Shown: positions 1 through 8,673 of the stretch, in pieces | How positions within the stretch are numbered: the first letter of the stretch is position 1 | Layout of the letters: each line of letters opens with the position of its first letter | NCBI RefSeq assembly: GCF_037572415.1 | Contig: NZ_JBBHLB010000001.1 | Location: 400,841-464,840, forward strand | Source: Flavonifractor porci | Lineage (GTDB): Bacteria; Bacillota; Clostridia; Oscillospirales; Oscillospiraceae | Length of the DNA stretch: 64,000 bases | Direction of reading: 5' to 3' | The notes under the pieces: generated by a model | The model's input: only the letters and a program-made list of their open reading frames with translations | Databases searched by the model: none | Told to the model about the DNA's origin: nothing | Program-made: the position numbers and the translations under genes

Positions 1-1266
1 AGCATCCCCCTCTACGCCCGGCAGGCCGCCTTCCGCTTCTCCTGGGACGTGGTGTACACCAACACCATGGCCGCCGGCGCCTTCCGCGGTTACGGCGCCA
101 CCCAGGGCTGCTTTGCCATGGAGTCCGCCATGAACGAGCTGGCGGAGAAGCTGAACATGGACCCCGCCCGGCTGCGGCTTATGAACCTGCCCCATATGGG
201 GGAAACCATGGCCGCCTACTACAACGAGCCCCTCACCAGCTGCAAGCTGCCCCAGTGCATGGAGCGGGGCATGGAGATGATCGGCTGGAAGGAGAAATAC
301 CCCTGCGTCAAGGTGGACGACCACCGTGTCCGGGGCGTGGGCATGGCGGTGACCATGCAGGGCTCCGGCATCTCTGCCATCGACACCGCGTCGGTGACCA
401 TCAAGCTCAACGACGACGGCTACTACACCCTGATGATCGGCGCCACCGACATGGGTACCGGCTGCGACACCATCCTGGCACAGATGGCCGCTGAGATTCT
501 CAACTGCCCCATGGATCGCATCACCGTGGACGGGGTGGATACCGACCACTCCCCCTTCGATACCGGCTCCTACGCCTCCAGCACCACCTACGTCACCGGC
601 ATGGCTGTGGTGAAGGCCTGCACCGAGCTCAACGAGAAGATCGCCGCCGAGGGGGCCCGCCGCCTGAACATCCACCCCGAGCGGGCGGAGTTTGACGGGA
701 ACAAGGTGTACGACCGCACCAATCCCGAGACCTCCATCACCCTGGACAAGCTGGCCCAGGACCTGGTGGTGGGCGAGGGCACCCAGTGGCTCACCGCCAG
801 CGCCAGCCACTGCAGCCCCACCTCTCCCCCGCCCTTCATGGCGGGCTTTGCCGAGGTGGAGGTGGATCTGGAGACCGGCGAGACCAAGGTTGTGGACTAT
901 GTAGGCGTGGTGGACTGCGGCACCGTCATCAACAAGAACCTGGCCCGGGTCCAGGCCGAGGGTGGCATCGCCCAGGGCATCGGCATGGCCCTGCTGGAGG
1001 ACATCAACTACGACCCCAAGGGCCAGATGGTCAACTCCACCTTCATGACCTACAAGATCCCCAGCCGCACCGACCTGCCGGAGATCCGGGTGGAGTTTGA
1101 GGAGAGCTACGAGCCCAACGGCCCCTTCGGCGCCAAATCCATCGGCGAGGTGGTCATCAACACCCCCTCCCCCGCTATCGCCCAGGCGGTATACAACGCC
1201 ACCGGCGTGCGGGTGCGCTCCCTGCCTATCACCGCAGAGAAGATCCTCATGGGTATGGAACACTGA
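1..1266 (+). CDS. Xanthine dehydrogenase family molybdopterin-binding subunit (5' truncated by window)
   Basis: This is the C-terminal ~420 residues of the large Mo-cofactor subunit of a molybdenum hydroxylase (xanthine dehydrogenase/aldehyde oxidase family), which hydroxylates purines or aldehydes using water. The frame is open from base 1, so the start lies outside the window. Visible family marks are the AFRGYG segment early on and the GPFGAKSIGE segment near the C terminus, which carries the catalytic glutamate. Full-length members are about 750-780 residues, so roughly half is present. The substrate cannot be told from this part. A strong terminator follows the stop by about 12 bases, so this ends its operon. 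The family call is secure; xanthine versus another substrate is open. Confidence 0.9.
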   Translation, partial: SIPLYARQAAFRFSWDVVYTNTMAAGAFRGYGATQGCFAMESAMNELAEKLNMDPARLRLMNLPHMGETMAAYYNEPLTSCKLPQCMERGMEMIGWKEKYPCVKVDDHRVRGVGMAVTMQGSGISAIDTASVTIKLNDDGYYTLMIGATDMGTGCDTILAQMAAEILNCPMDRITVDGVDTDHSPFDTGSYASSTTYVTGMAVVKACTELNEKIAAEGARRLNIHPERAEFDGNKVYDRTNPETSITLDKLAQDLVVGEGTQWLTASASHCSPTSPPPFMAGFAEVEVDLETGETKVVDYVGVVDCGTVINKNLARVQAEGGIAQGIGMALLEDINYDPKGQMVNSTFMTYKIPSRTDLPEIRVEFEESYEPNGPFGAKSIGEVVINTPSPAIAQAVYNATGVRVRSLPITAEKILMGMEH

Positions 1267-1278
1267 ACCAAAGACGCA

Positions 1279-1317
1279 AAAAACCGCTGCAATCCTTATG
1301 GGATTGCAGCGGTTTTT
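1279..1317 (+). terminator. Intrinsic terminator of the molybdenum hydroxylase gene
   Basis: A perfect 17-bp stem (1279-1295 with 1301-1317) has a 5-base loop and T-rich 3' arm. It sits between two convergent genes and the A-rich 5' arm lets it also serve the minus-strand lipoprotein gene. Confidence 0.92.
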
Positions 1318-1326
1318 CTGTTGTAC

Positions 1327-1830
1327 TCAATGCACGGCGATGGACTGGGCAATGTCTTCAAAGTCGTTGTCATAGTCGCCGGAGACGCTGGTAAAGGTGA
1401 TCACATCCGTAAAGTTTTTGCCGAACAGATAATACTGGGTACCCACCATCTCCACTCCGTTCAGATCGACGTCATAGGAGCAGATGATGGCGTCAACACC
1501 GTCCACCTTGGTTTTCTCAAAGGACCGCATCCCATTGTAACCGTTGAAGGAGGTGCTGTAATAGTTGTCGATCCTGTCGGCATCGTAGTTACCAATGCTA
1601 TCCGCTCCGCTTTTTAGGATGTTGATATTGTCGGTCCGCTCCGGGTAGTCAGGGCAGTAGATGATGGGGAAGGAACCGCTCTCGTCCACCTCATAGCCCT
1701 CCGGCAGCTCTATGGACACATGGTCATAGGTGTAGATATTTCCCACAAGGCCGTCACCGCCGGAGCAGCCCGCCAGCGCCACCAGGCACACCAGCATGGC
1801 AGCTACCACACACATGGTACGTCGTTTCAT
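1327..1830 (-). CDS. Small lipoprotein of unknown function
   Basis: The 167-aa product has a typical lipoprotein signal: positive N terminus, hydrophobic core and the lipobox LAGC, so Cys21 or so should be lipidated and the protein held on the outer face of the membrane. The mature part begins with GGDG and is rich in Asp and Tyr. It resembles small secreted proteins that Clostridia encode in many copies, but I recognise no named domain. The start is supported by a GGGGAGA ribosome site. It is monocistronic, with its own promoter at 1874-1902 and the shared terminator at 1279-1317 downstream. Confidence 0.85.
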   Translation of the reverse strand: MKRRTMCVVAAMLVCLVALAGCSGGDGLVGNIYTYDHVSIELPEGYEVDESGSFPIIYCPDYPERTDNINILKSGADSIGNYDADRIDNYYSTSFNGYNGMRSFEKTKVDGVDAIICSYDVDLNGVEMVGTQYYLFGKNFTDVITFTSVSGDYDNDFEDIAQSIAVH

Positions 1831-1873
1831 TGGTATCTCCCCTTTTTCTCTTTCTGGGTCCTCTCTGGCTGTT

Positions 1874-1902
1874 ATGATACAACATTTTCCAATTCAAAGC
1901 AA
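1874..1902 (-). promoter_or_regulatory. Sigma-A-type promoter of the lipoprotein gene
   Basis: On the minus strand TTGCTT (1897-1902) and TATCAT (1874-1879) are 17 bases apart, about 45 bases upstream of the ATG. Confidence 0.6.
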
Positions 1903-1930
1903 GACATACCGCCCATCCTCCTGCTTTTTC

Positions 1931-3409
1931 TTACAGAATGATACAGATCAGCCCGCCGGAGCCCTCGTTGATGATGCGCTGGAGGGTCTCCTGTAATTTC
2001 GAGCGGGCGTCCTCCGGCATCCGCTTGAGCTTGCCGTTGAGGTCCTCGCTGACCAGCTCGTGGAAGGACTTGCCGAAGATGTTGGACTGCCAGATGGCCT
2101 TGGTGTCCCCCTCGAATTCCTGAAGCAGGAAGTTGACCATCTCCTCGCTCTGCTTCTCGTTGCCCACGATGGGAGAGACTTCGGTCTCGATGTCGGCCCG
2201 GATCATATGGATGGAGGGGGCCGAGGCCTTGAGGCGTACCCCGTACCGGCCTCCCTGCCGGACGATCTCCGGCTCCTCCAGCACCAGCTCGTCGGTGCCG
2301 GGCACCACAATGCCGTAGCCGGTGGTCCGTACCTCCTCCAAAGCGCCCGCCACCTTGTCATACTCGGCCTTGATCCGGGACAGGCGGCTCAAAAGTTCCA
2401 GCAGGTCCCCGTCGTCGTGGATGGTGAAGCCGGACTGCTGGGACAGGGTATCGTAGAACAGGCTCCGGGGCAGTTCCAGGTCGGCAGCGGCCAGACCGGT
2501 GCCCAGATTCATGGTGGTGACCTGGGCACGGCTCACCGTGTCGCACTCCCCCATGGCGGCTACCGTGCTCTCCACGTCCCGGATGCGGCGCATCCCCTTG
2601 GCGCTCTCCCGGATAGCGGCGTACAGGCCGTGTTTGATAGGGTGGTCCCAGGGCAGGGCATCCACCCAGGGGGGCAGGAACAGGTCCAGCTCCTTCACCG
2701 GGAACTCGTACAGCACCCCCTTGATGATGCCGGTCACCGCCTCCTCCTCCAGCTCCAGGCAGTTGACGCACACGCAGGTCACGTCGTACCGGGAGGCGAT
2801 GTCCGCCCGGATGGCCTGGGCCCGCTCCGACCGGGGCTGGGCGGAGTTGAGCACCACCAGGAAGGGCTTGCCCAGCTCCTTCAGCTCGGTGATGACCCGC
2901 TCCTCCGCCTCCAGGTAGTCCTCCCGTGGAATGTCGGTGACGGTGCCGTCGGTGGTGAGCACAATGCCGATGGTGGAATGCTCGGCAATGACCTTCCGGG
3001 TGCCGATCTCGGCGGCCTCCGTCATGGGGATGGGCTCGGGGAACCAGGGTGTGGTCACCATCCGGGGCACATCGTCCTCCAGGGAGCCCACCGCCCCGGG
3101 CACCAGATAGCCCACGCAGTCGATGAGCCGTACCTTGAAGGTGGCCCCGCTGTCCATGGTGACCTCCACCGCCTCCTCGGGGACGAATTTTGGTTCGGCG
3201 GTCATGATGGTGCGGCCCGAGCCGCTCTGGGGCAGCTCATCCTTGGCCCGCTCCCGGCGGTAGACGTTCTCGATGCCCGGGATGACCATGGTCTCCATGA
3301 ACCGCTTGATGAACGTGGATTTTCCAGTCCGCACCGGCCCCACCACGCCGATATAGATATCCCCCTCGGTCCGCAGGGCGATATCCTCATAGAGCTTGCG
3401 TTGTTCCAC
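1931..3409 (-). CDS. spoIVA: Stage IV sporulation protein A (spore coat ATPase)
   Basis: SpoIVA is the ATPase that polymerises into the basement layer of the spore coat on the forespore surface; it is tethered by SpoVM, whose gene is also in this window. A Walker A motif GPVRTGKST lies at residues 24-32, and the protein ends in the characteristic hydrophobic GGLICIIL tail. The start is taken as GTG at 3409 because AGGAGG lies 8 bases upstream; the in-frame TTG at 3415 would leave only 2 bases. This gives 492 aa, the same length as the B. subtilis protein. A sigma-E-like promoter lies upstream. It is monocistronic. Confidence 0.97.
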   Translation of the reverse strand: MEQRKLYEDIALRTEGDIYIGVVGPVRTGKSTFIKRFMETMVIPGIENVYRRERAKDELPQSGSGRTIMTAEPKFVPEEAVEVTMDSGATFKVRLIDCVGYLVPGAVGSLEDDVPRMVTTPWFPEPIPMTEAAEIGTRKVIAEHSTIGIVLTTDGTVTDIPREDYLEAEERVITELKELGKPFLVVLNSAQPRSERAQAIRADIASRYDVTCVCVNCLELEEEAVTGIIKGVLYEFPVKELDLFLPPWVDALPWDHPIKHGLYAAIRESAKGMRRIRDVESTVAAMGECDTVSRAQVTTMNLGTGLAAADLELPRSLFYDTLSQQSGFTIHDDGDLLELLSRLSRIKAEYDKVAGALEEVRTTGYGIVVPGTDELVLEEPEIVRQGGRYGVRLKASAPSIHMIRADIETEVSPIVGNEKQSEEMVNFLLQEFEGDTKAIWQSNIFGKSFHELVSEDLNGKLKRMPEDARSKLQETLQRIINEGSGGLICIIL

Positions 3410-3454
3410 TGGCAATTCCTCCTTCGGCCATGTTAAGCCGGCGTTTTCTCTACA

Positions 3455-3483
3455 TAGGTATGGGGATAAGCCGTGGAATATGC
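3455..3483 (-). promoter_or_regulatory. Sigma-E-type sporulation promoter of spoIVA
   Basis: On the minus strand GCATATT (3477-3483) and CATACCTA (3455-3462) are 14 bases apart. This fits the known mother-cell sigma-E pattern (GNATATT, 13-15 bases, CATACANT). It lies 46 bases upstream of the spoIVA GTG, and B. subtilis spoIVA is a sigma-E gene. Confidence 0.75.
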
Positions 3484-3511
3484 CTGGAGGCGGGTCCGCC
3501 GTGCAGACAGC

Positions 3512-3539
3512 AAAAGAGCGCGCCGAAGCGCGCTCTTTT
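3512..3539 (-). terminator. Intrinsic terminator of the C69 dipeptidase gene
   Basis: A perfect 12-bp stem (3512-3523 with 3528-3539) has a UUCG loop on the minus strand and ends in TTTT. It begins 14 bases after the dipeptidase stop codon. Confidence 0.88.
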
Positions 3540-3553
3540 GGCAGAAACCTGGA

Positions 3554-5263
3554 TTACAGCTGGTTGGCGAAATCCATGGGGACGTAGGTCAGGCCGTCCT
3601 TGGCATAGCAGTAGTGGGTCAGCTCGATGTCGTCGCCGCCCGCCACCTTGCAGGTGTAGCTCTCCAGGGTGAGAGTGTAGGTGGTGGTGCCCTTGGTGAG
3701 GGTGACGGTGCTGTCGGCGCCGTTCCAGGTGACGGTATAGCCCTTGGCCTCGGCCACCTCACGCACCGGCACGTCGGCCAGGAAGGTTGTGGGAGTCTTG
3801 CCGGAGGCCAGGCCGGTGTTGTGCATCATGGTGGTGAGCAGCTTGGCGTACAGGTTATCGGACAGCTTCATCTCATGCTCGGCCATGTCAATGCCCAGCT
3901 GGGTGACGTAGGCGTCGCCGGCGGCCCGGCTCTCCTGGTACTTGGCCATGACGATGGGGGTCTGCTCCAGCATGGTCTGGTACATCAGGCCCTCCTGCAG
4001 CTTCCAGAAGTCCTTCACGCCCTGGCCGTACAGGGTACGGTCCTGCTCGGCGATGGTGCAGATGCGCTTGAACATCCAGAAAGCACCGGCGGGATCATAG
4101 GTGTCCCCGTCCACCTTGTAGGCATCGGCGGTGTCGGTGATGCCGGAGAAGAAGGGAATGAACACGGAGTGCTCGGCGTTGCCCAGGGCCAGCCAGTCGA
4201 TGGAGGAGCAGTGGGCGGGCCACTCGGGGAAGGTCTGGAGGATATGGATCTGGGAGGAGCGCTCGGTGCCGATGACACGATTCTCCTCCTGGCCGGGCAG
4301 GGTCACATCCAGGGGGGTGTCCTCATAGCGGCTGCGGTAGATGTCCATGACGGTGAGGACATTCACCTTCTCATCGGGGCTGTAGAACAGCGGATAGAAG
4401 GTGTTGGTGTCGTACTCGCCCACCTGGGAGGGGGCCAGGATCTTCATGCCCATCCAGTTACGCATATTGTTGTAGTCCTCGCGGGTATTGTTGGTGACGC
4501 TCTTGGCCAGATGGTAGAGCTCCCCCTCCTTCACCGCCAGACCCAGCTGGTCAATGAGGGCAAACAGGCCGTCGGAGTAGATGTAGCCATCCTCGGGGGT
4601 GGCCTTGGGGTCCACCAGGCCGATCATGTTCTGGTTGCCGAAGACCGCCACCTTGTCGTCGGGCATCTTCATGGCGCAGTACTGATGGCCGCCGTAGATC
4701 TCCACGATCCAGGCTTCCTTCTGGTCGGTGATCATGACGGTGTTGCCCTCTTCGGAGCCGTACTGGTCCACATAGCCCAGCAGCACGTCCACGGCCTCAC
4801 GGGCGTTGGTGGACACGGCGGCCACGGAAGCGGCCAGAATGGCCTCACGCAGGCCGGGCTCCACGAAGGGGTCGGCCTTCTCCCAGGCCTCGCAGGTGGA
4901 GGTGGACACGGTGGCGGAAATGCTCACGCCGTACTCATTGGTGCAGGAGCCGGGGTACATACCGTCGTCGCCCCGGGTGTAGTCAGGCACATAGGTGTAC
5001 TTGTAGGTGGTATCCGGCAGAGGGATCTTGAAGCCGGTGGCGGTGTCCTCGATGCAGCGGCCGGGCACGTTCTCCACCCGGGGCTGCACCCGGAACATCT
5101 TGTTGTAGTCGCCCTGGCCCTGATCCTCGCTGCGGGCGATGAGATAGGTCCCCTGATCGCTGACGTCCTTGCCCACATAGACGCCGGTGCAGGCCAGCGC
5201 GCTGGTGCTCAGCAGCACAGTGCCCGCCAGCGCCGCGGACAGGATGCGAAAGGACTTTTTCAT
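3554..5263 (-). CDS. Secreted C69-family dipeptidase with C-terminal stalk-like domain
   Basis: This is a 569-aa Ntn-type cysteine dipeptidase (peptidase family C69/U34), expected to cleave dipeptides outside the membrane. A signal peptide (residues 1-24, ending in SALA) directly precedes CTGVYVGKD, so signal cleavage would expose Cys25, the predicted N-terminal nucleophile. The catalytic part runs to about residue 490. The last ~70 residues resemble the copper-amine-oxidase-like beta domain that Clostridia use as a surface module. The start is placed at 5263 because AGGAG is 12 bases upstream; a longer reading would begin with TTG inside the likely -35 box. Family members usually stop near 470-500 aa, so the extra domain is notable. 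Confidence 0.9.
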   Translation of the reverse strand: MKKSFRILSAALAGTVLLSTSALACTGVYVGKDVSDQGTYLIARSEDQGQGDYNKMFRVQPRVENVPGRCIEDTATGFKIPLPDTTYKYTYVPDYTRGDDGMYPGSCTNEYGVSISATVSTSTCEAWEKADPFVEPGLREAILAASVAAVSTNAREAVDVLLGYVDQYGSEEGNTVMITDQKEAWIVEIYGGHQYCAMKMPDDKVAVFGNQNMIGLVDPKATPEDGYIYSDGLFALIDQLGLAVKEGELYHLAKSVTNNTREDYNNMRNWMGMKILAPSQVGEYDTNTFYPLFYSPDEKVNVLTVMDIYRSRYEDTPLDVTLPGQEENRVIGTERSSQIHILQTFPEWPAHCSSIDWLALGNAEHSVFIPFFSGITDTADAYKVDGDTYDPAGAFWMFKRICTIAEQDRTLYGQGVKDFWKLQEGLMYQTMLEQTPIVMAKYQESRAAGDAYVTQLGIDMAEHEMKLSDNLYAKLLTTMMHNTGLASGKTPTTFLADVPVREVAEAKGYTVTWNGADSTVTLTKGTTTYTLTLESYTCKVAGGDDIELTHYCYAKDGLTYVPMDFANQL

Positions 5264-5363
5264 GGTCGTACACATCTCCTTATTTTGTGATTGTGGTACG
5301 GGGTCGCGGAAAAATGGCCTCCCTTCTCTCCAACGGATTCCGGATGTTTCCGGTCCTAAACAA

Positions 5364-5392
5364 ATAGTTGCACAAAAGAAACGCTTTGTCAA
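5364..5392 (-). promoter_or_regulatory. Possible promoter of the dipeptidase gene
   Basis: TTGACA (5387-5392, perfect -35) is followed after 17 bases by the weak -10 AACTAT (5364-5369); a CTATTT alternative lies 2 bases further. Confidence 0.45.
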
Positions 5393-5430
5393 CGCAGTTA
5401 ATTGTAAACTCCTCCAGTTCGTGACAAAAA

Positions 5431-5467
5431 AGCGGGCGCTCCCACAAATTTTGTGAGAGCGCCCGCT
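5431..5467 (-). terminator. Intrinsic terminator of the fprA operon
   Basis: The arms 5431-5447 and 5451-5467 pair with one mismatch, and a run of T follows on the minus strand (A-run 5426-5430 on plus). It begins 5 bases beyond the fprA stop. Confidence 0.92.
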
Positions 5468-5472
5468 AGGGC

Positions 5473-6684
5473 TTACTGCATGGACTCCACAATGGCGTCG
5501 GCCAGGGCTTCCAGTTCAGCGGCCTTGTCGGCCAGGAGGGCGGAGGCGATGGACAGCCGGTCATTGAGAACGGTCATGTTCTTCAGCTCCTCATCCACGA
5601 ACTTCTGCATCAGGTCGCCGGATTTGGGGGCCCAGGAACCGTTTTCCACGATGGCGAAGGTGCGGTTCTGGAGGTTGAGCCCCTTCAGGTGCATGAGATA
5701 GTCGTGCATCACGGGGTAGATGCCCAGGTTATAGGTGACGCTGGCCAGCACGATGTGGCTCAGCCGGAAGGACTCGCTGACCAGGTAGGACACATGGGTG
5801 TTGGACACGTCGTACACCCACACGTTGGTGACGCCCTTCTCGCACAGCCTGGCGGCCAGGGCCTGGGCGGCGGCCTCGGTGTTGCCGTACATGGAGGCGT
5901 AGGCGATCATGACGCCCTTCTCCTCCGGCTCGTAGCGGCTCCACTTGTCGTACTTGTCGATGAAGTAGCCCAGGTCCTTCCGCCATACGGGACCATGGAG
6001 GGGGCAGATGTACTTGATCTGGTCCAGAATGCCGCCGGCCTTCTTCAGCAGCAGCTGGATGTGGGGGCCGTACTTGCCCACGATGTTGGTGAGGTAACGG
6101 CGGGCGTCGTCGATCCAGTCCCGGTCAAAGTTGACCTCGTCGGCGAACAGCTTGCCATCCAGGGCGCCGAAGGAACCGAAGGCGTCGGCGGAAAAGAGCA
6201 CGCCGTTGGTGGTGTCGAAGGTGACCATGGCCTCGGGCCAGTGGACCATGGGGGCGGCCACGAAGGTGACGGTGTGCTTGCCGAAGGTCTGGGTGTCCCC
6301 CTCCTTCACCTCGATGAGCTCATGGCCGTCGATCTGGAAGCCGAACTGGCGCATGAAGAGGAAGGACTTCTCGGTGGAGATCACCTTCACATCGGGCCAG
6401 CGCAGCAGGATCTCCTCGATGGAGGCTCCGTGGTCAGGCTCCATGTGGTTGATGACCAGGTAGTCCAGGGGCCGCTCCCCCAGCAGATGCTCCACGTTCT
6501 CCAGCAGCTGGCGGCAGGCGGACCAGTCCACGGTGTCGAAGAGGACGGTCTTTTCGTCCAGCAGCAGATAGGCGTTGTAGCTGACGCCCCGGGGAATGGG
6601 ATGGATGTTTTCAAACAGGTGGAGCCGGTGGTCGTTGGCCCCCACCCAGTACAGATCTTCCGTCACATTGCGGACACAATACAT
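5473..6684 (-). CDS. fprA: Flavodiiron protein (FprA family A-type flavoprotein)
   Basis: Flavodiiron proteins reduce O2 to water (or NO to N2O) with electrons from rubredoxin, protecting anaerobes. The 403-aa product has a metallo-beta-lactamase-like domain at 1-250 with the diiron ligands H80-x-E82-x-D84-H85, H148, D167 and H230. An FMN-binding flavodoxin domain covers 257-403, with the phosphate loop SMYGNTE at 264-270. All six iron ligands are present, so it should be active. It lies 19 bases downstream of a gene ending in a rubredoxin domain, which is the family's usual electron donor, and the pair share a terminator. Confidence 0.95.
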   Translation of the reverse strand: MYCVRNVTEDLYWVGANDHRLHLFENIHPIPRGVSYNAYLLLDEKTVLFDTVDWSACRQLLENVEHLLGERPLDYLVINHMEPDHGASIEEILLRWPDVKVISTEKSFLFMRQFGFQIDGHELIEVKEGDTQTFGKHTVTFVAAPMVHWPEAMVTFDTTNGVLFSADAFGSFGALDGKLFADEVNFDRDWIDDARRYLTNIVGKYGPHIQLLLKKAGGILDQIKYICPLHGPVWRKDLGYFIDKYDKWSRYEPEEKGVMIAYASMYGNTEAAAQALAARLCEKGVTNVWVYDVSNTHVSYLVSESFRLSHIVLASVTYNLGIYPVMHDYLMHLKGLNLQNRTFAIVENGSWAPKSGDLMQKFVDEELKNMTVLNDRLSIASALLADKAAELEALADAIVESMQ

Positions 6685-6703
6685 GGTATTCCCTCCTTCT
6701 TAC

Positions 6704-8614
6704 TCAGGCTTCAATGAACATGTCTTTCTTTTCCGCGCACTCGGGGCACACCCACTCCTCGGGCAGGTTTTCAAACAGGGTGCCGGGAGCCACCTCGGCG
6801 TCGGGGTCGCCCAGCTCGGGCACGTACTCGTAGCCGCAGCCGCCGCAGACGTACCGCTTGCCGATGGGCTCGGGCTTGGGAGGCGCAGGGCGCTTCATCT
6901 TCACCATGGGAGGCGCGGGCTGCTTCTCCCCGGTGTCCAGGGCGGCGGCCAGCAGGGGCAGGATCTCGTTGACATCGCCCACAATGCCGTAGTCGCAGTT
7001 CTTGAAGATGGGGGCGTTGCCGTTCTTGTTGATGGCCACGATGGTGGAGGCGTCCTTGATGCCCTTCAGGTGCTGGATGGCGCCGGAGATGCCGCAGGCG
7101 ATGTACAGGTTGCCCTTGAACTTCTGGCCGGACATACCCACATACCGGTCCAGGGGCACATACTTCAGGGTCTCGGCCACCGGGCGGGAGGAGCCAATGG
7201 CGGCGCCGGCGGCGCGGGCCAGGTTCTCAATGAGCTTCATGTTCTTCTTGTCCCCGATGCCCTGACCGGCGGATACCACACGCTCGGCCTGGCTGATGGG
7301 AGTATCCATGGGGATGCCCACGGTAAAGTCATGGCCGTCCTTCTTCAGGTGCTCCACCAGAGCATTGACCTGGTCGGCGGCACTCCCCTCCTTCAGCAGG
7401 ATGCGCTTGCGCACGCCGGTGACGGGCGCGGGCTTCTTGGGCCGGCTGGAGGAGCCACCCTCGCTCTTGGGGGGCTTGCCCATGATGGCGGCGGAGATGA
7501 CCACCCGCTGGATCTCGTTGGTGCCCTCGTAGATGGTGGTGATCTTGGCGTCCCGGTACATCCGCTCCACGTCCATACCCTTGAGGAAACCGGTGCCGCC
7601 GAAGATCTGGACGGCGTCGTTGGTGACCTCCAGGGCAATGTCGGAGGCATACATCTTGGCCATGGCGGACTCGGTGCCGTAGGGCTCATGATGTTCCTTC
7701 AGGTCGGCGGCAGAGTAGACCAGCAGCCGGGCGCAGCGGAGTTTGGTGGCCATGTCGGCCAGCTTGAAGCCGATGGACTGGTTGAAGCCGATGGGCTTGC
7801 CGAACTGGACCCGCTCCTTGGCGTACTCCACGGCGGCCTCATAGGCCCCCTGGGCGATGCCCAGGGCCTGAGCCGCGATGCCGATGCGCCCGCCGTCCAG
7901 GGTGGACATGGCGATCTTGAAGCCCTGGCCCTCCTTGCCCAGCAGGTTCTCCTTGGGCACCTTCACATCGTTGAAGATCAGCTCGGCGGTGGAGGAGGAA
8001 CGAATGCCCATCTTGTCGTAGTGATCGCCGAAGGTGAAGCCCTCCCAGCCCTTCTCCACGATGAAGGCGGAAATGCCCCGGGTGCCGATGTCGGGGGTGG
8101 TCACCGCAAAGACTACATAGGTGTCCGCTTTAGGAGCGTTGGTGATGAAGATCTTTCCGCCGTTGAGGAGCCAGTGGTCCCCCTTGTCCACAGCGGTGGT
8201 CTCGGTGCCGCCGGCGTCGGAACCGGCATTGGGCTCGGTGAGGCCGAAAGCGCCGATCTTCTCACCCTTGGCCAGAGGCACCAGATACTTCTGCTTCTGC
8301 TCCTCGGTGCCGTAGGCGAAGATGGGCCAGGAGCCCAGGGACACATGGGCCGACAGGATAACGCCGGTGCCGCCGTCCACCCGGGACAGCTCCTCTACCG
8401 CAATGGCGTAACTCAGGGCGTCCAATCCTGCGCCGCCGTACTCCTTGGGATAAGGGATGCCCATCAGCCCCAGCTTCCCCAGCTTTTTGATGGCCTCATC
8501 GGGGAACAGATTCTCCTTGTCCATCAGGAATGCCTGGGGTTTCACCTCCGCCTCGGCGAAGGCCCGGATCTGGGCCCGCAGGGCCTCGTGTTGCTCCGTG
8601 GTCTTGAACAGCAT
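6704..8614 (-). CDS. Acyl-CoA dehydrogenase / EtfA C-terminal / rubredoxin fusion
   Basis: Three redox units are joined in 636 aa. Residues 1-380 are an acyl-CoA dehydrogenase with the catalytic glutamate E363 in IYEGTNE. Residues ~440-555 match the FAD-binding C-terminal domain of electron-transfer flavoprotein alpha (SAGQGIG, PLDRYVGMSGQ, KFKGNLYIACGISGAIQH). Residues 585-636 are a rubredoxin with C590xxC593 and C623xxC626. The likely flow is acyl-CoA to FAD to the ETF flavin to rubredoxin, then to the flavodiiron protein encoded next. The start has AGGAGGA 8 bases upstream. A good promoter and a Fur-like box lie just upstream. The direction of flow and the acyl substrate are inference. Confidence 0.93.
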   Translation of the reverse strand: MLFKTTEQHEALRAQIRAFAEAEVKPQAFLMDKENLFPDEAIKKLGKLGLMGIPYPKEYGGAGLDALSYAIAVEELSRVDGGTGVILSAHVSLGSWPIFAYGTEEQKQKYLVPLAKGEKIGAFGLTEPNAGSDAGGTETTAVDKGDHWLLNGGKIFITNAPKADTYVVFAVTTPDIGTRGISAFIVEKGWEGFTFGDHYDKMGIRSSSTAELIFNDVKVPKENLLGKEGQGFKIAMSTLDGGRIGIAAQALGIAQGAYEAAVEYAKERVQFGKPIGFNQSIGFKLADMATKLRCARLLVYSAADLKEHHEPYGTESAMAKMYASDIALEVTNDAVQIFGGTGFLKGMDVERMYRDAKITTIYEGTNEIQRVVISAAIMGKPPKSEGGSSSRPKKPAPVTGVRKRILLKEGSAADQVNALVEHLKKDGHDFTVGIPMDTPISQAERVVSAGQGIGDKKNMKLIENLARAAGAAIGSSRPVAETLKYVPLDRYVGMSGQKFKGNLYIACGISGAIQHLKGIKDASTIVAINKNGNAPIFKNCDYGIVGDVNEILPLLAAALDTGEKQPAPPMVKMKRPAPPKPEPIGKRYVCGGCGYEYVPELGDPDAEVAPGTLFENLPEEWVCPECAEKKDMFIEA

Positions 8615-8645
8615 GGTGTCGTCCTCCTTGTCTTTATTTTAAATC

Positions 8646-8664
8646 AATAATAAGAATCATTATT
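8646..8664. promoter_or_regulatory. Fur-family operator candidate
   Basis: AATAATAAGAATCATTATT matches the 19-base Fur consensus at 15 positions by eye. It lies between the -10 box at 8674 and the ATG at 8614, where a bound repressor would block transcription of the redox fusion and fprA. PerR, a Fur relative that senses peroxide, binds similar boxes and would fit the O2-defence role. Confidence 0.6.
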
Positions 8665-8673
8665 TGTGAGGCA

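Noticed and set aside
3473..5290. A 605-codon plus-strand frame opposite the C69 dipeptidase
   Set aside because: Shadow frame of the third codon position; composition is Gly/His/Val-rich and no motif is visible.
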